64,000 nt of DNA. Source: Cellulomonas cellasea. Lineage in GTDB: Bacteria > Actinomycetota > Actinomycetes > Actinomycetales > Cellulomonadaceae. A program made the position numbers and the translations under genes. The notes beneath the pieces were generated by a model. It saw only the letters and a program-made list of their open reading frames with translations, was not told the origin of the DNA and made no database searches. Location: positions 62,001 through 126,000 of the forward strand of contig NZ_BJLR01000013.1 of NCBI RefSeq assembly GCF_006538745.1, written 5' to 3'. This document shows positions 25,731 to 42,479 of the stretch, piece after piece (position 1 is the first letter of the stretch; each line of letters begins with the position of its first letter).

Positions 25731-26270
25731 TCAGTCCTCGATCGTGACCGAGCTGATGACGACGTCCTCGACCGGGCGGTCGCCGCGGCCCGTGGGCGTC
25801 GCGGCGATCGTGTCGACGACGGTGCGGCTCGCGTCGTCGGCCACCTTGCCGAAGATGGTGTGCTTGCCGTTGAGGTGCGGCGTCGGGACGACCGTGACGA
25901 AGAACTGCGAGCCGTTGGTGCCACCGGCCTTGCCCGTGATCGGGTCGCGGCGCAGGCCGGCGTTCGCCATCGCGAGCAGGTACGGCTCGCCGAACTGGAG
26001 CTCGGGGTGGATCTCGTCGTCGAAGCTGTAGCCCGGGCCGCCCGTGCCGGTGCCCAGCGGGTCGCCGCCCTGGATCATGAAGCCCGGGATCACGCGGTGG
26101 AAGACGACGCCGTCGTACAGCGGGGCGCTGCTCTCCGCGCCGGTGCGCGGGTCCTTCCAGGCCTTGCTCCCGGTCGCGAGGCCGGTGAAGTTCTCCACCG
26201 TCTTCGGCGCGTGGTTCGGGAAGAGCTCGATCCGGATGTCACCGGCGGTCGTGTGCAGAGTCGCGAACAT
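25731..26270 (-). CDS. ppiB: peptidyl-prolyl cis-trans isomerase, cyclophilin type
   Basis: A 179-aa cytoplasmic cyclophilin that speeds proline isomerisation during folding. The signature residues are present: YDGVVFHRVIPGFMIQGGDP, LLAMANAG, GSQFFVT and LNGKHTIFGKV. The ATG at 26270 (MFATLHTT) is chosen as the conserved start. An in-frame ATG at 26279 would add three residues. Confidence 0.94.
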   Translation of the reverse strand: MFATLHTTAGDIRIELFPNHAPKTVENFTGLATGSKAWKDPRTGAESSAPLYDGVVFHRVIPGFMIQGGDPLGTGTGGPGYSFDDEIHPELQFGEPYLLAMANAGLRRDPITGKAGGTNGSQFFVTVVPTPHLNGKHTIFGKVADDASRTVVDTIAATPTGRGDRPVEDVVISSVTIED

Positions 26271-26534
26271 GCCGCCCATCTTCCCACGCAGCGCCGCGCG
26301 TGCGCGGGGAGGTCGGCGGCCACCGGGCGGCTGCGAGCGGGCCGGCGGGGCGTCGACCGGGCGCTGACCCGGGCAGCGACCGGGGGAGGGCCGAGGGGTA
26401 CGCCGGCGGCGAACACCCAGGCCAGGACGACGACGCCGCGGCGCCCGTTCGTGCCCGGGACCTGCGTGTCGACCGGTCTGGTGGCAGAGTGTGGGGCAAA
26501 CGCAGCCGACCAGCCGCAGAACCGGGGAGTGGAC

Positions 26535-27458
26535 ATGACCTTCGCCATCCGACGCCCGAATCTCGACTCCGTAGACACGGAGAAGCTCAAGCTCCAGGCC
26601 GCAGAGAGGGCCGCCGTGCTCGCCGCCGCCGCGAAGGTCCAGGCCGCGGAAGCAGCCGGCCAGGCCGCCGGCGTCGCCGCCCACGCGAAGGAGTGGGGGA
26701 CGCCCAAGGCCGAGGCCGCGCTCGAGTGGCTCGTGCCGCGCGTCGAGCACCTGTACCGGGAGAGCCTCAAGGCCGCCGTCCCGCGCGTCGAGCGTGCCGC
26801 CGGGGCCGCGTCGCCCGCGATCGACTCGGCGCACGACAAGCTCGTCGACGAGCTCATCCCGAGCGTCGTCGCGGCCGTGAACGCCGCGGCCGTCAAGGCC
26901 GGCGCGATCGCCGACAAGGCCGCCGTCGCCACCGCACCGCAGAAGTCGCATCGCGGCGCCAAGGTGTTCTGGATCCTCGCGGGCGTCGCCGGCGCGGGTG
27001 CGGCGTTCGCCGCGTGGACGCGCTCGCGCGCGCAGACCGACCCGTGGGCCGAGCCCTGGGAGCCGACGTCGGCGGACACGTCGAGCAACGGCCTGCGCAC
27101 CCGGGCGCACGACGCACGTGAGGACCTCTCGGACCGCGTGGGCGGCGCCGCGGAGGCCGTGGGCGAGGCGGCGGGCGTGACCGTCGCGAAGAGCCGCGAG
27201 GCGGCGCAGCGTGCGGCCGAGAAGGTCACCGAGGCGCGCGAGGACCTGACCGAGAAGGTCAGCGAGGCCACCAAGAAGGCGACCACGCGCCGCTCGGCGT
27301 CGAAGAAGCCCGACTCGCCGTTCGCAACGGACGAGGAGCTGCCTGACACGACGGCCGTCGCGCCGATCGTGCCGGTGGGCGAGGCCCCCGACCCGGTGGT
27401 CGAGACGGCACCCGAGCGCACGAGCGACGAGGACCGGACGGACCGCGGGACCCTCTGA
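26535..27458 (+). CDS. Ala/Lys-rich membrane-anchored protein of unknown function
   Basis: A 307-aa protein with long amphipathic helices rich in Ala, Glu and Lys (about 15-130), one transmembrane helix (VFWILAGVAGAGAAFAAW, about 141-158), and another helical segment with repeated AREDL / DAREDLSDRVGGAAEAVG patterns (about 190-250), reminiscent of apolipoprotein or LEA-like 11-residue repeats. An acidic tail ends the protein. The ATG has GGGGAG 5 bp upstream. I do not recognise a defined family. A structural or membrane-stress role is only a guess. Confidence 0.8.
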   Translation: MTFAIRRPNLDSVDTEKLKLQAAERAAVLAAAAKVQAAEAAGQAAGVAAHAKEWGTPKAEAALEWLVPRVEHLYRESLKAAVPRVERAAGAASPAIDSAHDKLVDELIPSVVAAVNAAAVKAGAIADKAAVATAPQKSHRGAKVFWILAGVAGAGAAFAAWTRSRAQTDPWAEPWEPTSADTSSNGLRTRAHDAREDLSDRVGGAAEAVGEAAGVTVAKSREAAQRAAEKVTEAREDLTEKVSEATKKATTRRSASKKPDSPFATDEELPDTTAVAPIVPVGEAPDPVVETAPERTSDEDRTDRGTL

Positions 27459-27528
27459 CCCCGCACCGCCCGACGCACGATCCCGGCGGCATCGGGACGG
27501 CCACGCCGGCCGTCCCAGGCTGACCGGT

Positions 27529-27567
27529 CCACGACCCGGCCCTGCAGCACCGCGGGCCGGGTCGTGG
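27529..27567 (+). terminator. hairpin terminator
   Basis: A perfect 14-bp stem CCACGACCCGGCCC with its complement at 27554-27567 and an 11-nt loop, downstream of the Ala/Lys-rich gene. Confidence 0.75.
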
Positions 27568-27666
27568 CATGTCCGCGCACGTCCCGCGTCGTCCCGGGCG
27601 TGTCCGGGGCCCTCGCCGCTACGCTCGGGCGGCCGCACCGCGACGCCGACGCAGGTGAGCGTTCGG

Positions 27667-30805
<3,139 letters not shown>

Positions 30806-30854
30806 ACCTGGCGTCCGCGCCAGGATCACGCCGGCGCGGGCGGCAGCACACAGC

Positions 30855-30895
30855 GGAGGGCCGCTCCCGGGACTCACCCCCGGGAGCGGCCCTCC
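30855..30895 (+). terminator. strong terminator after the cellulase gene
   Basis: A perfect 17-bp stem GGAGGGCCGCTCCCGGG (30855-30871) with its complement at 30879-30895 and a 7-nt loop. Confidence 0.88.
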
Positions 30896-31035
30896 GTGGT
30901 GTGAGCATCCGTCACGGGAGGCGGTCGGGACAAGCGCAGGCGCCGGGTCCCGCACGCGCACGCCGGCGAGCGCACCCCGCAAGGAGCGAGAGGACGTCCC
31001 TCGCGCCGCCTCCGATCTGTGGTTGCCTTCACCTC

Positions 31036-31812
31036 ATGGGGTTCTCGATCACCAGCGTCGTCGCGCAGTGGGGCAGGCCGCTGACGGGGCTCGCGGTGAA
31101 CCGCGCGCTGGACAGTGCTGAGCCGGACGAGAGCATGAGCTGGTCCCGCCCGGACGGGTGGCAGTGCTACACCCCGCAGGGGTTCTACGGAGCAGGCATC
31201 GTCCCGCCGGTGCGGCAGATCGCGGACGAGGTCGGCGGGCCGGTGCTGGGTCTGGGCGTCGAGTCGAGCGCCCACTGGCGCGTGGCCTTCATGCTCGACG
31301 GCGAGCTGCACGGCGTCGCGGCCGGCGGGTCCGAGGACGGCGAGCCCGAGGAGTTCGAGGCCGACAACGTCTTTCGCTGGGGCGAGGACTGGCGGATGGG
31401 AGCGGCTCAGGCACTGGCGGCATGGGTGGCGCCCTTCGCCGCGGTCGACCCAGCAGCGTTGCGCGCCGTCCTAACGGTCCGGCACCTGTTCGCGCAGGAC
31501 ACGATGCGAGATCTCCTGCGGGTGCTGACACTCGTTCCCCGGCGCAACGATCCCTACTGGGACGCGATACACGAGTCCGAGATCCCCGGGGCGCTGTACG
31601 CGGTGGACGCCTCCGACCTGGCGCTGCCGGACCTCGTGCGGCCCCGCGACCGCCGGCCCGCCGGTGACGTGGCGCTCGTGTTCACGCGGACCGGGGTGGG
31701 GATCTGGGACCGTCGGAAGTCGGACTGGCTGCGTGAGCCGGTCCACCCGTACGACGACGGTCTCGCGGAGCTGCCGGTCGTGCTGGAGCCCTACGGCTGG
31801 CGACGAGCCTGA
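31036..31812 (+). CDS. uncharacterised protein
   Basis: A 258-aa soluble-looking protein, rich in Trp and acidic residues, starting MGFSITSVVAQWGRPLTGLA. No signal peptide, membrane helix or catalytic motif is evident. Codon use agrees with the host. The ATG at 31036 lacks a clear ribosome-binding site, so the start is uncertain. It stands alone between a terminator and a convergent metallopeptidase gene. I do not recognise the family. Confidence 0.7.
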   Translation: MGFSITSVVAQWGRPLTGLAVNRALDSAEPDESMSWSRPDGWQCYTPQGFYGAGIVPPVRQIADEVGGPVLGLGVESSAHWRVAFMLDGELHGVAAGGSEDGEPEEFEADNVFRWGEDWRMGAAQALAAWVAPFAAVDPAALRAVLTVRHLFAQDTMRDLLRVLTLVPRRNDPYWDAIHESEIPGALYAVDASDLALPDLVRPRDRRPAGDVALVFTRTGVGIWDRRKSDWLREPVHPYDDGLAELPVVLEPYGWRRA

Positions 31813-31966
31813 GCCATCCCGGTCCAGAGTGATGACTGTCACCGCAGTCCAGCATCGGACGCGGCGGCCACGCCCGGCCCGACGGGCACGCGGGACGCCG
31901 CTCGGATCGGAGGCCAGGATCAGCACGGGCGGTCCCGGTGTCAGCCGACCTGCACCTGGGCGGTGA

Positions 31967-32818
31967 CTACTGCTGGGCCTCGACGACCCAGTCCTCCGCC
32001 GGAGCGGGGTAGCACGTGCCGGCGCCACCCTCGTAGCCGTCAGCGAAGGCCCGGGTGCGCTCGAAGCCCGAGCCGTGCGCCCGGGGGTCGGTGAACGGGG
32101 TGCCGGGGACGTCACGGACGGAGAAGACCGCCAGCGTCGCCTCGTCGAGGTCGCCGGCCTCCAGCAGGCCCTGCTCCTGCACGTCCCTCGCCCATGCGCC
32201 GGCGAAGCAGTCCGCCTGGAGCTCCCGGAGGACCCCCAGCTGCTCCTGCTCGGGAAGGCGGAACTGCATGGCGTGACCGTACTCGTGGGCGAGGACGAAC
32301 GCCGCGGCGAAGTCACCGGAGGAGACGTAGTACGGAATCATCAGACCCGACTCGTCCCAGGCGATGAAGTCCCCGGCTGGGCAGTAGAACGCGTTCTGGG
32401 CCGGGGCCGCCTCGTCGCCGCACCGGGGCCCGGCCTCCTGCTCGGGGCGGTAGTACACGAACCGGGTGGGACGGGTGTACTCGGCCTGGAAGGTGGCGGG
32501 GAGCTCACGAGCCCAGAACTCGTCCAACGAGGCGATGACCCCCTCGAGGGTCGCCTGGTAGTCCTCGTACACGAAGGCGGTGTTGGTGTCGGTCCGGATC
32601 GCCCCCGTCTCCGCCGGCGGGTCCTCACCGAAGTCGCCGGTCTCCGCGGAGTTCTCGGCCTGCGCCTCCTCGACGGCGGCCTGGATCTCGTCGAGGATCT
32701 CCTGCGCTCGGGCACGGTTCGTGCCGTCCCCGACGGTGGTGTCGAATCCGCACCCCGTGAGGGCGAGGGCAACGGCGACGACCACCACGACCGGCCGCAG
32801 ACGGGAGAGGGTAGGCAC
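31967..32818 (-). CDS. lipoprotein neutral zinc metallopeptidase
   Basis: A 283-aa exported lipoprotein with signal peptide and lipobox ALTGC (Cys about 23). The zinc site HEYGH lies in VLAHEYGHAMQ, and the downstream ELQADCFAGAWA carries the likely third ligand Glu, as in the neutral zinc metallopeptidase (YpfJ-like) family. Asp/Glu-rich N-terminal region. It probably acts at the outer face of the membrane; the substrate is unknown. Monocistronic, convergent with the unknown gene before it. Confidence 0.87.
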   Translation of the reverse strand: MPTLSRLRPVVVVVAVALALTGCGFDTTVGDGTNRARAQEILDEIQAAVEEAQAENSAETGDFGEDPPAETGAIRTDTNTAFVYEDYQATLEGVIASLDEFWARELPATFQAEYTRPTRFVYYRPEQEAGPRCGDEAAPAQNAFYCPAGDFIAWDESGLMIPYYVSSGDFAAAFVLAHEYGHAMQFRLPEQEQLGVLRELQADCFAGAWARDVQEQGLLEAGDLDEATLAVFSVRDVPGTPFTDPRAHGSGFERTRAFADGYEGGAGTCYPAPAEDWVVEAQQ

Positions 32819-33051
32819 AGGAACCTCCAGGGGCGGGTGTGCGCAAGCGGGAAGGGCTGCCCCGAAGACGCGGGAGTCTCACCGGGAGTCTGCCCCAGGG
32901 AGTGCTGCGACGCCCCCCGAGGGGGACGCGGGGGGTATCCGCGCGATACCTGCGCGTCGAGGAGAGCGTTCATGCCTGCCGCTGCGAAGGGAAGCCCACG
33001 TGACGCAGCACAGGCCCTCTCCGACGGGCGGAAAGGGCCTGCGACCAGCGG

Positions 33052-33124
33052 TGGAGCCAAGGGGACTCGAACCCCTAACCCCCTGCTTGCAAAGCAGGTG
33101 CGCTACCAATTGCGCCATGGCCCC
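33052..33124 (-). tRNA. tRNA-Ala (anticodon TGC)
   Basis: 73 nt on the minus strand. Acceptor GGGGCCA / TGGCTCC with discriminator A. Anticodon stem CCTGC/GCAGG encloses the loop TTTGCAA, giving TGC. The T arm has GGTTCGAGTCC. CCA is not encoded. Confidence 0.96.
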
Positions 33125-33168
33125 TGGGTGGAACCACCGGACCGGGGTCCGGCTGCCGCGGGGGAGGA

Positions 33169-33288
33169 CTACTCGAAGGTGTCCGTGACCTCGGCCCACA
33201 GGTCCCGCTCGTCGCGGTCCTGCGTGTACCGCTGCCAGGCGTAGAACCCGGCGGCGGCGACGGCCGCGAGGAGAAGCACCTTCTTCAT
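33169..33288 (-). CDS. DLW-39 family small protein
   Basis: A 39-aa protein that opens MKKVLLLAAVAAAGFYAWQR and contains RDERDLWAEV, the Asp-Leu-Trp motif that names the family, at exactly the family's length of 39 residues. The N-terminal half is a transmembrane helix. It sits between tRNA-Ala and tRNA-Ile downstream of gyrA, its usual place in actinobacteria. A GGGGGAT site precedes the ATG. Its function is unknown. Confidence 0.92.
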   Translation of the reverse strand: MKKVLLLAAVAAAGFYAWQRYTQDRDERDLWAEVTDTFE

Positions 33289-33309
33289 GGATCCCCCACG
33301 GGTCGGGAG

Positions 33310-33383
33310 TGGGCCTAACAGGACTTGAACCTGTGACCTCTTCCTTATCAGGGAAGCGCTCTAACCGTCTGAGCTATAGGCCC
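33310..33383 (-). tRNA. tRNA-Ile (anticodon GAT)
   Basis: 74 nt on the minus strand. Acceptor GGGCCTA / TAGGCCC with discriminator A. Anticodon loop CTGATAA gives GAT. The T arm has GGTTCAAGTCC. Together with tRNA-Ala it forms the usual pair downstream of gyrA. Confidence 0.96.
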
Positions 33384-33461
33384 GTGCGCGCACCGTCACG
33401 AGGACGGGGTGCGCCGGATGAGACTACCGCAGCGCGGCACCCGGCCCAAACCGGGTTCCGC

Positions 33462-34288
33462 TCACTCGTCCGTCAGCGTGAGGTGCACCCCGCCGACCAG
33501 CGCGGCCGTGAGGTTGTAGAGGAACGCGCCGATCGTCGAGAGCGCGGTGATGAGGAAGACGTCGATGACCGCGACGAGCGTGGCGGCCGAGACGATCCGC
33601 TGGAACTCGACGTACTCGAGGATGTTCACCGGGCTCTCAGCGCCGAGGACCTCGCGCACGAGCGAGTCGGCCTTGGCGAAGACCTGCATGCCGTCGAGCG
33701 TGAGCCACACGACGGCCGCGGCGACGACGATCATGATGCCGATCGCGACCGAGAGCAGGAACGCGAGCTTCATGACCGACCACGGGTCGACCCGCGAGAG
33801 CGCGAGGCGCACCCGGCGCGGTGCTCCGGGGACGGCCTTCATGCTGCCGGTCGCGGGGCGGGGCAGCTGGCCGTTGACCGTCCGCTGGGCGCCCGTCGCC
33901 GTGGCACTCATGGTCCGCTCCTCGGCGCGCGGGTGGGCGGCCGACGCGAGCGCGGCCTGGGTCTTCGCAGCGGCCTTCTTGAGGGACGACGCGACGGAGC
34001 CGACCGCGACCTGCAGCGGCGACGGCTCCTCGGGGTCGGCGGGCGGGGGAGGCGTCGCCGACGTCCGGGCCGACGAGGCCGCCGGACGCTCCTCGGCGCG
34101 CGGTGCCGGCGTGTCGACGGGCTCACGCTCCGGCGCGTCCGCGTACGCCGCACCGGGCGCGGGCGGCGCCTCGGTGTCGACGGCCGACGACCCGGCCGGC
34201 CTCAGCGGGGGCGTGGACGACGACGGGCGGGTCGCCGGTGCCGTCGGCCGCTTGCGCGGCGGGATCGACGGAGGGGCGGACTCGCTGC

Positions 34289-34292
<4 letters not shown>
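33462..34292 (-). CDS. DUF3566 membrane protein downstream of gyrA
   Basis: A 276-aa protein. The first about 150 residues are a Pro/Ala/Ser/Thr-rich cytoplasmic tail. The C-terminal DUF3566 domain has [20 protein letters not shown], a first helix (about 173-197), an amphipathic loop, and a second helix (about 240-262). The ATG overlaps the gyrA stop (ATGA), so it is translated with gyrase. Conserved at this position across actinobacteria. Function unknown. Confidence 0.9.
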
Positions 34293-36901
<2,609 letters not shown>

Positions 36902-36988
36902 CGGTTCGGTCCTCTTGTTCAGGCTCGGTGCTGCTCAGGTGCTGCTCAGTCCAGGGCGTGCGGGGTGGGCGCTCGTGCGGGGCGCCGC

Positions 36989-39076
<2,088 letters not shown>

Positions 39077-39257
39077 TCAAGGTCTCGCACGCGCGCGGAG
39101 GTGCCGCTGACGCCCCGGAGGGCGGATCGAGGGCGGATCACTCCACGACGCTGGAGTTCCGGGCGCAGACGCGCCAGGAATGACCTCCACAGTCTACCTG
39201 GCGGACGAGCCTGGACCCCCGGTCTGAGCGGACCTCACCCCGGGGTGTCGCGGGCGC

Positions 39258-40088
39258 TCATCCCCAGGTGTCGCGTGGGCCGCGTCCGGGGACCGACCGG
39301 GGTCCGCGCCCGAACCCCGGACCCGACGGCCCGACGACCCGGACCTCGCGCACGACGCCCTCCCCGACGTCGTCCGCGAGCCGGAGCAGGAGCCGCGGGA
39401 CGAGCAGGCGGACCTGCGTCGCCCACGCCGTCGAGTCGGTGCGGACCGTCAGGACGCCGTCCTGGAACGTCTCCGGCTCGCAGTGGTCGGCGATCTGGTC
39501 GCCCACGACCTCGCGCCACCGGCCGATGACCCCGCCGACCGACACGTCCTGCACCCAGCCGCGGTCGCGCAGCAGCCGCGCGAGCGTGTCGCCGACCGTC
39601 TGCGGGTCCCGTGCGTCCTTGCCGGCCGAGCCCCGCGGCGGGTCCAGCGGACGGCGACGAGGCTCCTGACCTGGGCGGAAGCCGCGCGCCCGGGCCGCGG
39701 CCTTCGCGCGGTTGAGCGCCTCGCGGGCGACGAGCGCCGGAGGAGTGAGCTGGACGAGCTCGCCGATCGGGACGCCGTCGGGCGCCTTCGGGGGAGCCGG
39801 CTCGGGGAGCACGTCGTCCGCCTCGAACGGCTTCTCGACCCAGGGGGTGCCGTCCTCGTCGGTCTGCCGAGGTGCCGCAGGGTCGGACGGCTGGGGCGGG
39901 TCCTCGTCTGCCGGCGGTCGGGGGGTGGGGGAGCGACGACGACGACGCACCGGCTCGTCGCCCGCCGAGAACAGGTCGTCGCCGCGCCCCGCGGGGAGCC
40001 CGGGGACGGGCCCGGTCCACAGCGGGTCCGGCCCCTGCGGTCCGGGGCCGCCGTCCGTGCCTCCCGTGCGCGGGCCCTCAGAGGACAC
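39258..40088 (-). CDS. dciA: DciA-type DUF721 protein, DnaB helicase loader candidate
   Basis: A 276-aa protein whose C-terminal half is the DUF721/DciA domain: [34 protein letters not shown] and [17 protein letters not shown]. The N-terminal half is disordered, Pro/Arg-rich. DciA is the ancestral bacterial loader of the replicative helicase, and its place between recF and gyrB is standard. The GTG at 40088, overlapping recF by 11 bp, is favoured because GGTGAGG lies just upstream. A GTG at 40100 is also possible. Confidence 0.88.
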   Translation of the reverse strand: MSSEGPRTGGTDGGPGPQGPDPLWTGPVPGLPAGRGDDLFSAGDEPVRRRRRSPTPRPPADEDPPQPSDPAAPRQTDEDGTPWVEKPFEADDVLPEPAPPKAPDGVPIGELVQLTPPALVAREALNRAKAAARARGFRPGQEPRRRPLDPPRGSAGKDARDPQTVGDTLARLLRDRGWVQDVSVGGVIGRWREVVGDQIADHCEPETFQDGVLTVRTDSTAWATQVRLLVPRLLLRLADDVGEGVVREVRVVGPSGPGFGRGPRSVPGRGPRDTWG

Positions 40089-41403
40089 GCGAGACCTCAC
40101 CGGCCATGACGTCGACGCGCGCGCCCGCGAGCTGTTCGGGGACGTCGCCGGCGACCGCGGCCGTGATGATCACCTGACGGGCCGGGGCCACGAGGTCCGC
40201 GAGCCGGTTCCGGCGCTTCGTGTCGAGCTCGGCGAACACGTCGTCGAGCAGGAGCACGGGCTCGCCGTCGTCGCCCCAGCCAGTTGTCCACAGGTTGTCC
40301 ACACCCGTGGACGACGGGGTCTCGTCCGGTCCCTGGGTCAGGAGCGTGTAGGACGCGAGGCGCAGCGCGAGCGCGAACGACCAGGACTCGCCGTGGCTCG
40401 CGTACCCCTTCGCCGGCAGGCCGCCGAGCGTGAGCACGAGGTCGTCGCGGTGCGGGCCGACGAGGCACACGCCACGCTCGATCTCCTTGGGGCGCAGGCG
40501 GCCCATGGCCTCGAGGAGCTGGGCCTCGACGAGCTCGGGGGTGGGGACGGGCGTGCTCGAGGCCATTGAGGCGTCCGCGCCGGGGGAGCCCGCGCCGGGG
40601 GAGCCGGCGGCCTGCGGACCGGTGCTGCGGCTGCCGCGCGCGTCGCGGCCGTCGGACTCCTCGAGCGCCGCGTCGAGCGTCGAGCGGTACGTCACGACCG
40701 CCGCCCCTTGACCCGAGCTGACCTGCTCGTACGCGCGCGCGACGTGCGGACCCATCGCCGCGACGATCGCGAGCCGCGCGACGATGACCTGCGCGCCCGC
40801 CTGCGCGAGCTTCGCGTCCCACACGTCGAGCGTCCGCAGGTCCGCGCTCCCGCGCGAGCCGCGCACCGCCTGCGCCGCCGACTTCAGCAGCGCGCTGCGC
40901 TGGCGCAGGACGCGGTCGTAGTCGGCCAGCACGCCCGCGAGCCGCGGGGTCACGAGGACCGCGAGCTCGTCGAGGAACCGGCGGCGGCCGTCAGGGTCGC
41001 CCTTGACGAGCGCGAGGTCCTCGGGCGCGAACAGCACGGTCCGCAGCAGCCCGAGCACGTCCCGCGCCCGCCCCGGCGCACCACCGTTGACCCGCGCCCG
41101 GTTGGCCTTGCCCGGCGTGACCTCGATCTCGACGAGGCTCGTGCGCTCCGACGCCCCCGTCGCGGCGTCGGCCTCCCGGACGATGCGGGTGCGCACCACG
41201 GCCCGCGAGGCACCGGCACGCACGAGCGCCGCGTCGGACGGCACGCGATGGCTTCCGAGCGTCGCGACGTAGCCGATCGCCTCGACCAGGTTCGTCTTGC
41301 CCTGGCCGTTCGGTCCGACGAGCGCCGTGATGCCCGGCTCGAGCGGGAGCTCGACGTGCGGGTAGGAGCGGAAGTCGGTCAGCGAGAGGTGCGCGACATA
41401 CAT
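40078..41403 (-). CDS. recF: RecF, DNA gap-repair protein
   Basis: A 441-aa SMC-like ATPase that loads RecA with RecO/RecR at gaps. Walker A is GPNGQGKTN near residues 31-39, the signature region follows, and Walker B is [11 protein letters not shown]. It is longer than the usual 360-400 residues because of two insertions. One is a Gly/Ser/Ala linker around 265-290 ([20 protein letters not shown]). The other is a short insertion before Walker [15 protein letters not shown]. That second insertion is encoded by two perfect DnaA boxes. Overlaps dciA by 11 bp and lies 9 bp behind gnd. Confidence 0.94.
   Translation of the reverse strand: MYVAHLSLTDFRSYPHVELPLEPGITALVGPNGQGKTNLVEAIGYVATLGSHRVPSDAALVRAGASRAVVRTRIVREADAATGASERTSLVEIEVTPGKANRARVNGGAPGRARDVLGLLRTVLFAPEDLALVKGDPDGRRRFLDELAVLVTPRLAGVLADYDRVLRQRSALLKSAAQAVRGSRGSADLRTLDVWDAKLAQAGAQVIVARLAIVAAMGPHVARAYEQVSSGQGAAVVTYRSTLDAALEESDGRDARGSRSTGPQAAGSPGAGSPGADASMASSTPVPTPELVEAQLLEAMGRLRPKEIERGVCLVGPHRDDLVLTLGGLPAKGYASHGESWSFALALRLASYTLLTQGPDETPSSTGVDNLWTTGWGDDGEPVLLLDDVFAELDTKRRNRLADLVAPARQVIITAAVAGDVPEQLAGARVDVMAGEVSRVL
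40284..40303 (-). promoter_or_regulatory. tandem pair of DnaA boxes inside recF
   Basis: TTGTCCACA occurs twice on the plus strand, at 40284-40292 and 40295-40303, 11 bp start to start (one helical turn), both perfect consensus. They lie within a RecF coding insertion about 3.7 kb from the centre of the oriC region. On the coding strand they encode VDNLWTT. Confidence 0.75.
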
Positions 41404-41412
41404 CGGGTGGGG

Positions 41413-42345
41413 CTAGCCGGCCGAGGTGACGCCGCCCGGGGTCTCCGGGGCGACGTGCTGGCCCGCCGCGCGCACGGCGTGCCCACCGAACTGCTGACGC
41501 AGCGCGGCGACGGCCTTCATCGCGGGAGAGGCACCCTGACGCGACGCGAACCGCGCGAATAGCGCCGCGGAGATCACCGGGAGCGGGACGGCGGCGTCGA
41601 TCGCCTCGTCGACCGTCCAGCGGCCCTCGCCCGAGTCCTCGACCCAGTCGTCGATCCCGGCGAGCTCGGTGTCCTCCTCGAGCGCCTTGACCAGCAGGTC
41701 CAGCAGCCAGGACCGCACGACGGTCCCGCGCGTCCACGCCTTGAGCGTGCCGGGGACGTCCGTGACGATGTCCTTGGCCTCGAGCAGCTCGTAGCCCTCG
41801 GCGTACGCCTGCATGAGGCCGTACTCGATGCCGTTGTGCACCATCTTCGCGTAGTGCCCGGCACCGACCGCGCCGGCGTGCACGAAGCCCTCCTCGCGCG
41901 GCCCCTCGGGGCGCAGCACGTCGAACACCGGGAGCAGGCGCTTCACCTGCGCCTCGTCGCCGCCGACCATGAGCCCGTAGCCGTTCTCGCGGCCCCAGAC
42001 GCCACCGGAGACACCGACGTCGACGTAGTTGACGCCCTTCTCCGCGAGGGCGGCGGCGTGCACCGCGTCCTCGGCGTAGTGGGAGTTGCCGCCCTCGATC
42101 ACCAGGTCGCCCGCGCCGAGCAGCCCGCCCAGCTCGTCGATGACCGCCCGCGTCGGTCCGCCCGAGGGGACCATGACCCACACGATGCGCTCGCCCTGCG
42201 GCATCGCCGCGACGAGGTCCGCGAGCGACGCGACGTCCGAGACGTCGGGGTTGCGGTCGTACCCCGTGACCTCGATGCCGCCCGCGCGCAGGCGCTCGCG
42301 CATGTTGGCACCCATCTTGCCCAGCCCGACCAGTCCGATGTGCAT
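41413..42345 (-). CDS. gnd: 6-phosphogluconate dehydrogenase (decarboxylating), short type
   Basis: A 310-aa enzyme converting 6-phosphogluconate to ribulose 5-phosphate and CO2 in the pentose phosphate pathway. It has the Rossmann start MHIGLVGLGKMGANM, the substrate motif IEGGNSHYAED and catalytic AKMVHNGIEYGLMQAYAEG. The length of about 300 fits the GndA/YqeC short form rather than the 470-aa form. Its position between dnaN and recF is typical of actinobacteria. Confidence 0.95.
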   Translation of the reverse strand: MHIGLVGLGKMGANMRERLRAGGIEVTGYDRNPDVSDVASLADLVAAMPQGERIVWVMVPSGGPTRAVIDELGGLLGAGDLVIEGGNSHYAEDAVHAAALAEKGVNYVDVGVSGGVWGRENGYGLMVGGDEAQVKRLLPVFDVLRPEGPREEGFVHAGAVGAGHYAKMVHNGIEYGLMQAYAEGYELLEAKDIVTDVPGTLKAWTRGTVVRSWLLDLLVKALEEDTELAGIDDWVEDSGEGRWTVDEAIDAAVPLPVISAALFARFASRQGASPAMKAVAALRQQFGGHAVRAAGQHVAPETPGGVTSAG

Positions 42346-42479
42346 GGGGTCAGCCTCTCGTTCGTCGTGCGGGTCCGCGACCGGGCGGAGGTGCCGCCGT
42401 CGTGCGTCCGGGACGCGGCCGCGTCAGGGGCGGGACGACGGCGCGGGACGGCCGTGGACCCGCCGGGGTGCGGGGGACG

